Position numbers and translations under genes: made by a program. Positions 14,910 to 25,549 of a stretch of 64,000 bases of DNA are shown here, one piece after another. The notes under the pieces were generated by a model. It had not been told where the DNA came from. It was given only the letters and a program-made list of their open reading frames with translations, and did no database searches. Source of the DNA: Circinella umbellata (Eukaryota; Mucoromycota; Mucoromycetes; Mucorales; Lichtheimiaceae); NCBI GenBank assembly GCA_025093555.1, contig JAIWNF010000041.1, positions 186,001 to 250,000 of the forward strand, in the 5' to 3' direction. Each line of letters opens with the position of its first letter. The first letter of the stretch is position 1.

Positions 14910-16604
14910 CAGTGTTTTAACTTGGTTTTCGGACCTTTTCAATTTTTTTTTGGACATAATCAAATTTTATTTCAGACATGCTCAATTTCATTTTCAGACC
15001 TTTTGTATTTTTTTTCAGACTATATCTTTATTTTTTGGGACAAGAGTTGTTCCTGGCCTTTTAATAAAAACTTTTCTTAAGCTTGAAAGAACAACTATGG
15101 ACTTTATTAACTACCAACCAGAAACTGATGCTCACGGTTATTCCGACAGTAATGATGAGATGGATTTCGAAAGTACTGCCATTGAGTATGGAAACATTGA
15201 AATGATTATTAATTTCGATGACATGCAGGAAGCAGAAAATGAACGAATGGTCGAAGCTGTTAATTGTATTTCTGAAGAAATACAAGCTCTTTCGATTAAT
15301 AACATAAAGAGGTACAAAAAATATGGACAAGACCAAATAGAGCGATTTATACGCTTGAAACAAGAAGAAGGCTTGTCAATCCCAAAAGCTGCTGCGCAAT
15401 GTGGTATACCTAGAAGTACTGCATATGAATTGATCAATGAATTCAATTCAAGTGACGGTACGGTTCTACCTGGAAATAACCCAAGAAAATCACAAAACAG
15501 AGCGAAAAAGCTTCACCCAATTCACTCGGAATTCTTAATCCAGCTTTTCGATCAAAATCCCTCCATAGTACTTGAACAGGCGAGAATTCAACTTTGTGAA
15601 GCATTTTCCGGGCTTGAAATTTCAATTCCTGGTCTCTATAAGCATATTCGAGAGAAGTGTGCATTATCTTTGAAGCAAGCAACAAAATATACAGCAGAAA
15701 GGGATTCACCTAGGACTCTTCAGCTTCGCTTTGATATTATTACACAGTGGAAAGCAAATGGAGTGGATTTCAAAACTAACTGTGTGTTTGTCGATGAAGC
15801 TGGGTTTCATACCCAAATGATTAGAGGACGTGCATGGTCAAAAAAAGGTGACCCAGCAGTGGTTCAAGTACATACACAGAAAGATGTAAACATAAGCATC
15901 ATCGGGTGTATATCTCCATTTGGTGTGATTAACTTTTCTAAGGTTGAACCATTGAGAAAAAGCGATGTTGCTAAAGTTGAAAAAGAGTTCTCCCAGCCTG
16001 CAAATAAGAAAAGAAAGGCCAACAGGCAGGATGTGGATAAGACCAAAAAGCTCCCAAAAGGCACAACTGCATACCATATTGTGAAATTTGTGGATGCTGT
16101 CATGGATACTTTAGACAAACATGATAAAAAAGGAATGTTTATTGTTTTGGATAACTGCAGAATTCATCATTCTCAGTTTGTAACTGATGTAATAACAAGA
16201 AGAGGCTATAAACCACTTTTCATGCCACCTTACTCCCCATTTCTCAACCCTATAGAAGAATGCTGGTCAAAGATTAAAAAGCTCATCAGAAGAAACCCCC
16301 TGGACGAAAAAGATACCCTTACACCACGTATTGCCGAGGCATGTCTTAAAGTTACTGTGGAAGACTGTAATGGTTGGATAAGGCATGCTGAAACATACTG
16401 GGATAGATGTCTTGAAAAAGAACTTCGTTTAAAGTAGAGCATTTTTAATGTCCCAAAAAATAAAGATATAGTCTGAAATAAAAAATAGGCTTTTTCTGAA
16501 AAAAAATACAAAAGGTCTGAAAATGAAATTGAGCATGTCTGAAATAAAATTTGATTATGTCCAAAAAAAAATTGAAAAGGTCCGAAAACCAAGTTAAAAT
16601 ACTG
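14910..16604 (+). mobile_element. Complete Tc1/mariner-family DNA transposon, about 1.7 kb
   Basis: The left end starts CAGTGTTTTAACTTGG at 14910 and the right end finishes CCAAGTTAAAATACTG at 16604; both are flanked by TA (14908-14909 and 16605-16606), the classic TA target duplication. The terminal inverted repeats are long, about 110-140 bp, and nearly identical. The right copy has about 23-27 extra bases near 16478-16500. The inverted repeats contain repeated CAGAC/GGAC...TTTT units that could be transposase sites. The element carries one intact transposase gene and lies directly upstream of the remains of a tnp2-like gene. Confidence 0.9.
15097..16437 (+). CDS. Tc1/mariner (IS630-superfamily) transposase, DD34E, 446 aa
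   Basis: Cuts and pastes the surrounding element at TA sites. A helix-turn-helix region (about residues 78-115, with GLSIPKAAAQCGIPRSTAYEL) precedes the DDE core: Asp233 in VDEAGF, Asp352 in IVLDNCRIHH and Glu387 in PYSPFLNPIEECW, with 34 residues between the last two. A Lys/Arg-rich stretch (about 300-325) lies between the first two acidic residues. The frame is open upstream to 14896 but that part overlaps the inverted repeat; ATG at 15097 starts just inside it and is the better start. There are no stops or frameshifts, so the copy could be active. Confidence 0.9.
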   Translation: MDFINYQPETDAHGYSDSNDEMDFESTAIEYGNIEMIINFDDMQEAENERMVEAVNCISEEIQALSINNIKRYKKYGQDQIERFIRLKQEEGLSIPKAAAQCGIPRSTAYELINEFNSSDGTVLPGNNPRKSQNRAKKLHPIHSEFLIQLFDQNPSIVLEQARIQLCEAFSGLEISIPGLYKHIREKCALSLKQATKYTAERDSPRTLQLRFDIITQWKANGVDFKTNCVFVDEAGFHTQMIRGRAWSKKGDPAVVQVHTQKDVNISIIGCISPFGVINFSKVEPLRKSDVAKVEKEFSQPANKKRKANRQDVDKTKKLPKGTTAYHIVKFVDAVMDTLDKHDKKGMFIVLDNCRIHHSQFVTDVITRRGYKPLFMPPYSPFLNPIEECWSKIKKLIRRNPLDEKDTLTPRIAEACLKVTVEDCNGWIRHAETYWDRCLEKELRLK

Positions 16605-18276
16605 TATTATAAACCAAAGATATCTGGGTTATAACATGTTACAAATTACCGTGATTCCTGGGACTATCAAATATCATAATGTGTATTCTTTTTTACGTAC
16701 GTCCTCTGGTGGATGAGCTTATATCTTTGCAGTCAAGAGGGATGCAAGTGATTGGGACAGATGATGAAATAACCAATGCTACAGCACATCTTCTATTTGC
16801 AACTGGAGACATCCTTGCAGCAGCAACACTGTGTAGCCACGAGAGCCACATAGCTATATATGGATGCCGTATCTGTATTATAAAAACCACTAGGCTACAA
16901 AGTATGGGAGGGACGGGTTATGGTCGATATTTTCTTGGAAGCCTTGATACAGATGATGCCATTCGTGATCATATACAGTTTGCAAAAGGGGTAAGCATGA
17001 AATACTAAGTGTATATCATCAAAACAATGAATTTATTTTTTTATCAATAAAAATTTCAAATGTATTTACAACTTGATAATCAATAGGGCCTTGGTATACG
17101 TGGACGAATACCTTTTGTTCAAATTCATACCTACGTATCATGCACCCTTTTTCCATCCTATCGATGAAATGCATGCAATTGGCTGTAACATGGCTCCCCA
17201 TCTATATAAATTAACCAAGAGGGAAAGTGGAACAGTGTTCTCCCTTAGCGGTACAATAATCAAAAAAGTTATTAATTCTATAACACACGCAGTAAATCTT
17301 TCCCCCCCCCCAGTATTTGAAGGAAAATTTAAAGGTAATGTGCATCTAAAAAATTACCAATCGCCATGATGGAAGTCCTTAACAACAGATAATTAAAGGA
17401 TAATTAACAAGATAATTTTGTAGATGTGTTCACCAGACCTAATCAAGGAAGAGCAGTAGATTATATTGACATGCTACCATACATGGGGCCTGCCCTTCTT
17501 TTGGAATCATTTGTCAAAATCAATTCATGTAGCGATAAAGCGATTACTGCATTTATATCAATTGTTACTGTTTGTGGCCTTGGGCTCAAGTGGGAAATCA
17601 ATAATGAAGATATCGAAGTAATGAAGAGGTAAGGTAGCATACCTGGAGTATAAGAGTGTAAATTTCTATAATGTTAAACATGATTAATTGGGTTCTGGAT
17701 AATAGATGTGCTGCTACTTGGCACCGCTTTGTCTATTTGAACATGCTTCATAATATATATACTGTAAACATACACTATGTATGCAAACATCTGACGACAA
17801 CAATTAAAAAAATGGGACCTTTGCAGACATACAGTGCAAGATGTATGGAACGAACTGTGGGATCACTTGGTCGTAGGCTAAAGTCTAAATCAGCTATCGC
17901 ACAGAATGCACAAAATCAAATGGTTATGCTGGCAGCCTATCGTGACCTTGCTGCTATGACTATGACAAACAGAGATGATGGATCTGAATCTAATCAAGCA
18001 CTCAATGATGATAGCATCTTTCAACTTGGTAATGGATCGGATGAAATACAGATATTTAATGCCCATCAATCACTTCTCGATAGTTATGAACGTTGGAATC
18101 TAAAGAATCTTGTCCACAATTACTGGACACAAAAATATCCTCATGAGCAAGGACATATTATCGATGAGATTATGGTTGGAACTGTGTTGCATATTCAAGG
18201 GAGTATATTTAGTACCGAAATCAACAAAGAGCCAAAGAACGCACGTATCCGCAATTTTGTCCAACTTTCATTAGTA

Positions 18277-18439
18277 CAGTTGAACCCCGTTTTTTGCACA
18301 AGTGGGATTTGGCTCGAAAGTAGTGCAAAAACCGGTGGGGGTGCAGAAATTGGGGTCGAAAACATAATAAAATCAAAGTGGGATTTTGGCCAAAAGGTGT
18401 GCAAAAAGAGGGAGTGTGCAAAAAGCGGGGCTTTACTGT
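18277..18439. mobile_element. 163-bp MITE with CAGT...ACTG ends and TA duplication
   Basis: The ends are inverted repeats of about 26 bp (CAGTTGAACCCCGTTTTTTG on the left; the right end reversed reads CAGTAAAGCCCCGCTTTTTG), flanked by TA on both sides (18275-18276 and 18440-18441). Internal GTGCAAAAA units repeat. Removing it with one TA rejoins the tnp2-like exon in frame. Ends and target match Tc1/mariner elements, though the terminal sequence differs from the Tc1-like element at 14910. Confidence 0.85.
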
Positions 18440-18452
18440 ATACGATGCTTAC

Positions 18453-18776
18453 ATGGCTAAGTATTCCATTGTTCCTTTTCTATTTTGTCACTTATTCACA
18501 ACATATTCTTAGTTAGTCCCTATTATTATTAATTTTTTCTCCTTCTTTCTTCAAATTATCAATTATTATTCACCATATGTTTTTCTCTTATTCTCTCACA
18601 TATTGCCTATTATTTACCATCATCCAACCTTTAACTTTCCCCTCTTCCTTTTTCCCTATTCCTATAATAGGGTTTTTTTTTACTTTTCTTTATTCCTTTC
18701 AGACCGGACTAGAGCGAAAAAAGCTCACCCGAGCACAGCGTTCATCAAAGTCAATAAAATATAAATAATTTTAATC
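18453..18776. mobile_element. 324-bp insertion flanked by a 13-14 bp direct repeat
   Basis: The same exon is interrupted again: TATACGATGCTTA occurs at 18440-18452 and at 18778-18790, and the reading frame (VYDAYARQSFH) resumes exactly after the second copy. The insert has no terminal inverted repeat, is pyrimidine-rich, contains CCTTTCAG followed by a GC-richer block, and ends in an A/T-rich tail. Long target duplication without inverted repeats suggests a SINE-like or other retroposed sequence; no clear pol III A/B boxes are visible. Confidence 0.6.
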
Positions 18777-19310
18777 GTATACGATGCTTATGCGCGGCAA
18801 TCTTTTCACGCAGCACAATTGGAATGGGGGTCGTTTCATGGCGAACTATTGATGTTTTTTTGCATAAATATAGTAATAACATACGTCGGTTATATTTTTA
18901 GTAAGGTAGGGGAAGTAAATAACTTTTTCACTAACTTAAAATGTTTTCTTTTTTTTTTGACCTTTTGTGGTTCAGATGATTATGAGTATATTTTATGTCT
19001 TGTCAGAATCTATACCAATTTACAAGCGAATGAAGCTAGGGTTGCATATGGGACACAATCACATCACTCACACAATGGTAGATTATATGTCACACATGTT
19101 CAAGATATTGAAGGACATCGTGCATACATTCCATCTGCTGAACATAATGGTCGATATTATTACCCGATTGTTGGATTTATTCCTAACGAGTTGAAGTTGG
19201 GAAAAACTCATCTGATCTAAAAATAAAATACTGTATTTTATACTCTTTATCCGTTACGTTTTCTTATTGTTGGTATCTTTTATTTTTCAAATATCACATA
19301 ATTAATTTGA

Positions 19311-19625
19311 TAATATTCATGTTGAATACTTAGGGATTTTCATAGATTATCATGCAACTTCATATATCTATGAATGTTCATAGCTTTTTATATAAATCAT
19401 GGATTCATCGTTTATATTTTTTCATGGATTTTCACGGAGTATCACATGATCAAAGTCTTTCATGAATTTTTATTGCGATATATCACATTTATTCATTGAC
19501 ATTCATGGATTCAATGTAATGGATATCCATACTTACACAGATTCATAGTCTTTCATTGATCCTCCCCGTTTTTCACAGAGCAGATCAGTAGTTTCATGGA
19601 TACTCATAGGTTTTTATGATCCCTT
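19311..19625 (+). repeat. Degenerate tandem TTCATGGATT-type repeats
   Basis: Over about 300 bases, variants of TTCATRGAT and TTCAYRG recur more than a dozen times at irregular spacing (for example ttcatagatt, ttcatggatt, ttcatggata). No reading frame. Probably a decayed minisatellite between the two pseudogenes. Confidence 0.55.
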
Positions 19626-19659
19626 TTGCCGTGGTGATATATTATATTTACGTTTAATA

Positions 19660-21345
19660 AAGTTCAGTATAGTGAATACAAAAGACGAGGATGTCACCCC
19701 CCTCTTTATAGCCCACCACCCAAAGAAATGTCATTATTATTTCCGAAACCACACTTTATGCCTATTTATTTGGTTCGTACATCTGTCATCAAAGTATTTC
19801 AAGGTTCAGAAGTTCACAAAGGATGTGGTATATTATCTTATAGAAACAATATGGGGAATTATAAAAAACGAAACGACCCGAAAAAATGACCCTGTTGACT
19901 AAGGAAATCACAAGATTATGTTTCCAGACAAAACCATCCAAAAAAAAACGAAGAGGTCGAAACCGAATTCTATGCAAGGTCAAGTTTGTTACATCTAAAG
20001 GCCTTATGCAAGAAATATGCAAGGCTTTAATATCAAGTATCTTTGGTTTGATCAAATGTGTATAAATCAAAACAATGAGAAAAATAAGATGTGTAAATTA
20101 CCTCAAATGCATACTGCACAATAGCATTGATTCCTGAATTAACCATAGTGACATCCAGATAGAGCCTACACCTCCGGTAGCCCGTTTAGAATGCTGAGGT
20201 AGATGTAGTATACTCTTTGCGAAAATTAAAATCGATGAAACGTATTTTAAGATTTTGGTAGAGGCAATACCTTTATCTAAAACAATTTTTTGTGGGTCAC
20301 AATGCTTATCCCTAGTGATATTGCCTATCCTAGAGCTTTATTTCAATTTGTTGTTCAGTAACCACATGTGATGTAACCATTCTGTTAGATTATGTTTGCA
20401 CATTGACGATTACTAAACAACATGACCGCGTATATGGGCTTGCAAACAATTTTTCCTGACGTTATAAAAAAAATCACAGTTGATTACAATCAAGACATTT
20501 AAAAATTAATGATACAATTTTATGGTCTTCAAGCGAAAGAAAATCCCAATATCGTGTGATTTATAACAAATACAAACAATGGGCACAGGCACCTGTGTAA
20601 AGCTCTATTAAGAAGCAGTATCAAAGTTAACAGGACACGGGACGCAAAATATAATTTACCCATCCACAAATTCGACTTGTCATTTTCGACAGGTGTCGAT
20701 GTTCTACGTTAAATACTTATTGTGGTCAGCAAACTCATTTCAAAAACTACCACACTCTCAGTGGAAGAGTTTTGTAAGTAACGTGTCGTATAATAATAAA
20801 TAGATCAATATCATACCGCAAATGCAAGCCTTGCATCTATTACGCAACAGGATATACTACTTTTGTCTCCACAAAAATTAAACAACAATTGTGGTTGGAC
20901 ACCTGTAATTTCGGCAAGATTACTGGGTTCCACAAATGAAACGTTTCTAGGAGTTTACACAAAATACCGTGGAATAACTGAACAACTTACTGAAACGCAC
21001 GAGCGTATAATTGTAGAGTTTCAGCAATTATCACTTTCTATACCAATTACAAAAACGGTCATTCAATGGTTTTCTGACGAAAGCTCTGAGTTTTCGATTA
21101 GTTTGGTTCCATTCCCCTTGTCTGTTAGAAACAGATCAAGATTCTCCTCAATATAACTAGTTATCGGATTATGTTTTTCACTTTATAATTCAGGAACAAT
21201 TTATAAATTTCATATCATTAAAAATAATAGAAGTTACTACAAGGCAATTGGTCCGTGCTCTATATATGGTGATAGCTACATTTTAGATGACCTCACACAC
21301 ATCACACTGAAAGAACAAATGTTTGAAATCCATCAAATTAGTATC
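19660..21345 (+). pseudogene. Decayed HET-domain gene (copy 1)
   Basis: Scattered pieces in different frames align with the intact HET proteins at 49128 and 53164: a PPKK...MPIYLVRTS-like start near 19720-19790, a basic stretch near 19940-19990, YQVSLV-like remains of the IWYDQMCINQ motif near 20030-20070, YCTIALIPEL near 20115, NNNCGWTPVISARLLGSTNE (20878-20937) and a C-terminus KEQMFEIH near 21310. Many stops and indels; not functional. The 97-residue open piece at 20863-21156 is the longest surviving block. Confidence 0.75.
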
Positions 21346-22260
21346 CTAGCAAAAACAAAAATATATCATATATTTGTTTCCGTTTTTTGAAAGTTCTGGC
21401 TTGCTCATATTGATCTACGTGCTCTGCGTTCTCGAAGGGGCTTTTTTAACATTATATATCGACTTATTGTAATAATACTATACAAACCTAAAACATTGTT
21501 AATTTTACCGCCAATTACAACAATTTGTGTTTCTTTAATTTTTACACGCCGAACAATGGCTAGCAGTGTGTTTTACAGTATACGCATATCAGATTGAATA
21601 AAGTGTTTATGTTATTTATTGTACGTACAATCACGTATATGTAGTAAATAATCACGATATAACACTTATCATAATTAGTTATGCTTTGTTCTACTCATAA
21701 TATTAAAATTTCCATGATTATAATTCCCTGAATATAGTAAATAATTTTATTTCACGCAGTAAATCATATGAACAGAATAGATCTAGTCGTGATGTAAAAA
21801 AGAAAGAGCATTTCAGGGGAGTTTTATGGAACTAACAAATGCAGTGTATGCAGTGATTTAATGGGGTTGCTTTTAAAAAATATAAGTGATCATATATTAC
21901 AGGAGATAATTAATTCTTGTTACTCCGTTTATCCACGCCTAATGGTCCGGTCAATGGTTATATTATATGACTTCAACCGAATGAGTGCATTTATGGGTTT
22001 TTGCGGCCTATATAATTTTTTTTAAATAGACTCTGTTAGTATTTGTTGGTTCTATTCGTTAAAGTAATTATTGCCATTATAAATAATCCAACTTCACTCC
22101 CTTGTTTTGCGACTAGCCAGCCCCTTCTCGATTTTACCGTACACGTGACCCGAAAAAATCGCGGATAAATTTGTTTCCGTAAAAAACTCAGTGATCAAAA
22201 AAAAAATAAAGTACCTGTTTTTTTCTAAAAGAAAATTGCTATACTTTTTTTTACTTTAAG
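21346..22260. other. Intergenic region with one satellite-like unit
   Basis: No gene seen. A lone unit resembling the satellite downstream (CTCTGTTAGTATTTGTTGG onwards) lies at about 22028-22120. Confidence 0.5.
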
Positions 22261-22544
22261 GAGAAAGAGAAGATATAATAGTCAATGACCAATGGCAACA
22301 ACAAATAGAAGCAGAGGAGTCGATTGCTCACCTTCAGGAAGCACTTGCTAATATGCAGCAAGCACTTGGTGGTGCTTATAACAACTATCGTGGTTTATTA
22401 GACCAGCATCAACGTGACGTCTTTGATCGTTCAGTCCGTGATAACAACATCAATGATTACTTTCATCATGTTCGTCGGTATCGTGAACGACGACGCCGTG
22501 ATCGAACGTGGCGTGACGATAATCCATATACATGCTACCTCTAA
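22261..22544 (+). CDS. Orphan terminal exon, Arg/Gln-rich coiled-coil protein fragment
   Basis: A possible acceptor (TTTAAG at 22255-22260) opens a frame of about 94 codons ending TAA at 22542-22544. The first half is a Gln/Ala/Glu-rich likely coiled coil (EESIAHLQEALANMQQALGG); the second is rich in Arg, Asp and aromatic residues (HHVRRYRERRRRDRTW). It is clearly GC-richer and more codon-like than its surroundings. No matching upstream exons are visible, so it is either the stump of a gene whose 5' part was lost or a fragment moved here. Function unknown. Confidence 0.45.
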
Positions 22545-23089
22545 ACTACATTTCTACCCATTTTTTTTCATATGTTTAGATTCCTATTTCATTTACTCAT
22601 CCACTATTCGTATTTTTGTTCAACAAGTGGTAAATAAAATCAAACAAGGTAAGGTAAAATAGATAATAGAAATATGGTCTTTTATGAGAATCCATAAACT
22701 TATATAAAAGTAAATAAAATGATAGACATTATTAATTAATCATATTCAAGTCTGTATTTATAATTTTTTGATGCATGGTCTTTTTATTCTACAAATATTA
22801 CATGTTTCATCAAGGATCCATGTATTTCAAGATTAACTCTAAATTATTAATTTTTACCATCATCCATTATCATTACTTTTATTATTATTACTATTATTAT
22901 TACGTATCACTTTTTTTATTATTATTTTTATTATCATTTTTTATTGTCACTTTTTTATTGTCAATTTTTTTTCGTCAATTTTTTTTTTCGTTATTACTAT
23001 TACCATTATCGGAATTTTAAACGGAAAAACATATTTCCTGTTTCTGAGACTCAAATTTTCGGTAAAATCGAGAAGAGGCTAGGGGGTGT
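22545..23089. other. AT-rich spacer with ATT/TTA-rich low complexity
   Basis: Between the orphan exon and the satellite. About 22850-23000 is almost wholly T, A and short C interruptions. Nothing coding seen. Confidence 0.5.
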
Positions 23090-25545
23090 CTTGTTTTGTA
23101 ACTTACATGCTATTAATAATTCACACATTTGATTTCAAAAGTAATCAGAGTCATTTATAATTTTTAGAATGAATTCTGTTAGTCTTTGTTTTTTTTAGGT
23201 CATCATAAAATAAGTTAACTCCATTCTCTTATACTGTAACTTACCAGCTATCAATCATCCAAACATTTCGTTTCAAAATAATGGATGTCATTTATGATTT
23301 TTACATTAAATTCTGTTAGTATTTGATTATTTTTGTGCCATTACGTACAAAATCTGTTAGCGCTACCCGTTATTAACTTACGTTCTATTAATATTAAACA
23401 CATTTGGTTTTAAAACGAAGTAATGGATGTCATTAGTAATTTTTACAATAAATTCTGTTAGTATTTGATCTTTTTTTGTGCCCTGACAACCCCCCTTATT
23501 CTTTTTAAACTTACTGACTATTAATAATTCACATATTTAGTTTCAAAGAAATGGATGCCATTTATGATTTTTACATTAAATTCTGTTAGTATTTGATTAT
23601 TTTTGTGCCATTACGTACAAAATCTGTTAGCGCTACCCGTTATTAACTTACGTTCTATTAATATTAAACACATTTGGTTTTAAAACGAAGTAATGGATGT
23701 CATTAGTAATTTTTACAATAAATTCTGTTAGTATTTGATCTTTTTTTGTGCCCTGACAACTCCCCTTATTCTTTTTAAACTTACTGCCTATTAATAATTC
23801 ACATATTTAGTTTCAAAGAAATGGATGCCATTTATAATTTTTACAATGAATTCTGTTAATGTTTTTTGTTCTTTTTCCTCCCATTATAAAAAACATTAAT
23901 CTCACTCCCTAAAATTTTTAACTTACATCCTATTTATAAATCACATAATTGTTTTTTAAAGTAATCAGTGTCATTTGAAAATTTTATAATGAATTATGTT
24001 AGCATTTGATCTTTTTGGTGCGATAATAACAAAGGTTAGCTCAATTCTCTTATTTTTTTAACTTACCCTCTATTAATAATCCAAACATGTCGTTTTAAAA
24101 TAATGAATGTCATTTATAATTTTTTAAAATGAACTCTGTTAATATTCTTTTTTTTGTAACGTTTAAGTAAAGCTTAACACTATTCACTTGTTATTTAACT
24201 TACCTCCTATTAACAGTTCAAATATTTGGTTTTATAATAATGGATGTCATTTATAATTTTTACAATAGATTCTGTTAGTATTCTTTTTATGCTCTTATAA
24301 GAGCATTAACTCCACTCCTGTATTTTCTAACTTACCACCTATTAATATTTAACATATTAGGTTTTAAAGCAATGGACGTCATTTATAATTTTCACAATAA
24401 GGCCTGTTAGTATTTGATCTTTTTTGTGCCATGATAGGAAATGTTAACCCCAACCCCTGATTCTTTTCAAACTTACTGCCTATTAATGATTCACACATTT
24501 AGTTTCAAAGAAATGGATGCCATTTATAATTTTAAACAATGAATTCTGTTAATGCTTTTTGTTCTTTTTTTCCCATTATAAGAAAGATTAATTTCACTCC
24601 CTTATTTTGTAACTTACAAACTATTAATAATCCACACATTTTGTTTCAAAGTAATCAGTGCAATTTATAGTTTTTACGTTGAATTCTGTTAGTGTTTGTT
24701 CTTTTTCCTTCTATTATATTAAGAAACATTAAGTTCCCTCCCTTATTTTTAACTTACATCCTATTTACACGTAATTCACACATTTGGTTTTCAAGAAATG
24801 GATGTCATTTATAATTTTTTAAAATGAAATCTGTTAGTATCTTTTGTTCTATTTTTCTCCCATTATGAGAAACATTAACCTTAATCCCTTATTTTATAAC
24901 TTACCACCTATTAATAATCCACACATTTAGTTTTAAAGTAATCAATAGCATTTATAATTTTTATAATGAATCCTGTTAGTATCTGTTCTGTTTTGTGGTA
25001 TTATAAGACATGTTAACTTCTTTATATACTGTTTCACTTACAATCTATTAATAACCCAAACATTCGATTATCAAGTAACAGACGCCATTAATAATTTTAC
25101 AGTAAATTCTGTTAGTATGTGGTCTTTTTCTTGTGACATTACGTATAAGACCTGTTAGCGGCACCCCTTTCTTAACTTGCTTTCTATTAATAAATCGCAT
25201 ATTTGGTTTTGAAGCGAAGTGATCATTTTTACAATGAATTCTGTTAGTATGTGGTCTTTTTTTTTGTGACATTACGTATAAGAACTGTTAGCGGCACCCC
25301 TTTCTTTACTTACTTTCTATTAATAATTCACACATTTGGTTTTAAAGTTACAGATATTAGTTATCATTTTGTCATTTAATTCAGTTAGTATTTGTCCTTT
25401 TTTCTGCAGTTCTAAGAAGCGCTGACTCCACCCTTTTATTTTTTTTTAACTTACGAACTATTGATAACCGACACATGAATTCTGTTAGTATTTGTTCTTC
25501 TTTCTTATTATAAAAAACGTGAACTCTACTCCTTAATATTGTAGC
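23090..25545. repeat. Tandem satellite, about 18 monomers of about 135 bp
   Basis: Each monomer contains AATTCTGTTAGTATTTG, a T-rich run, GTGCCATTATAAGA..GTTAAC, CCCTTATTTT..AACTTAC, CTATTAATAATTCACACATT and TAATGGATGTCATTTATAA. Spacings of TTCTGTTAGT run 128-142 bp. Two adjacent monomers (23311-23580) are repeated almost exactly as a 270-bp block (23581-23850), so a recent higher-order duplication occurred. Four monomers carry TACGTA where others have TA. The array abuts the splice donor of the signal-peptide exon at 25550-25676. Confidence 0.9.
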
Positions 25546-25549
25546 TTAC

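Larger units (their letters stand above)
16607..19220 (+). pseudogene. Decayed tnp2-like (CACTA/En-Spm type) transposase gene, 5' truncated
   Basis: Exons about 16607-16990, 17087-17334, 17424-17628, 17706-18276, then 18777-18900 and 18976-19220 after two insertions; junctions are GT-AG and in phase. Family-like blocks: VIPGTIKYHN, RPLVDELISLQSRGM, LLFATGDILAAATL with GCRIC, LGIRGRIPFVQI, FFHPIDEMHAIG, RAVDYIDMLPY, and GPLQTYSARCMERTVG, the hallmark I recall from Mucorales tnp2-like proteins. Two frameshifts occur, each at a TACGTA (16694-16699 and 17132-17137); reading TA instead restores the frame at both. A 163-bp MITE and a 324-bp insert interrupt the fourth exon. The 5' part is missing at the Tc1-like insertion. 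Stop TAA at 19218-19220. The superfamily name rests on remembered motifs. Confidence 0.7.

Noticed and set aside
23090..25545. CRISPR-like array
   Set aside because: The repeats are about 135-bp head-to-tail monomers with no unique spacers, in a eukaryotic genome; this is a satellite.
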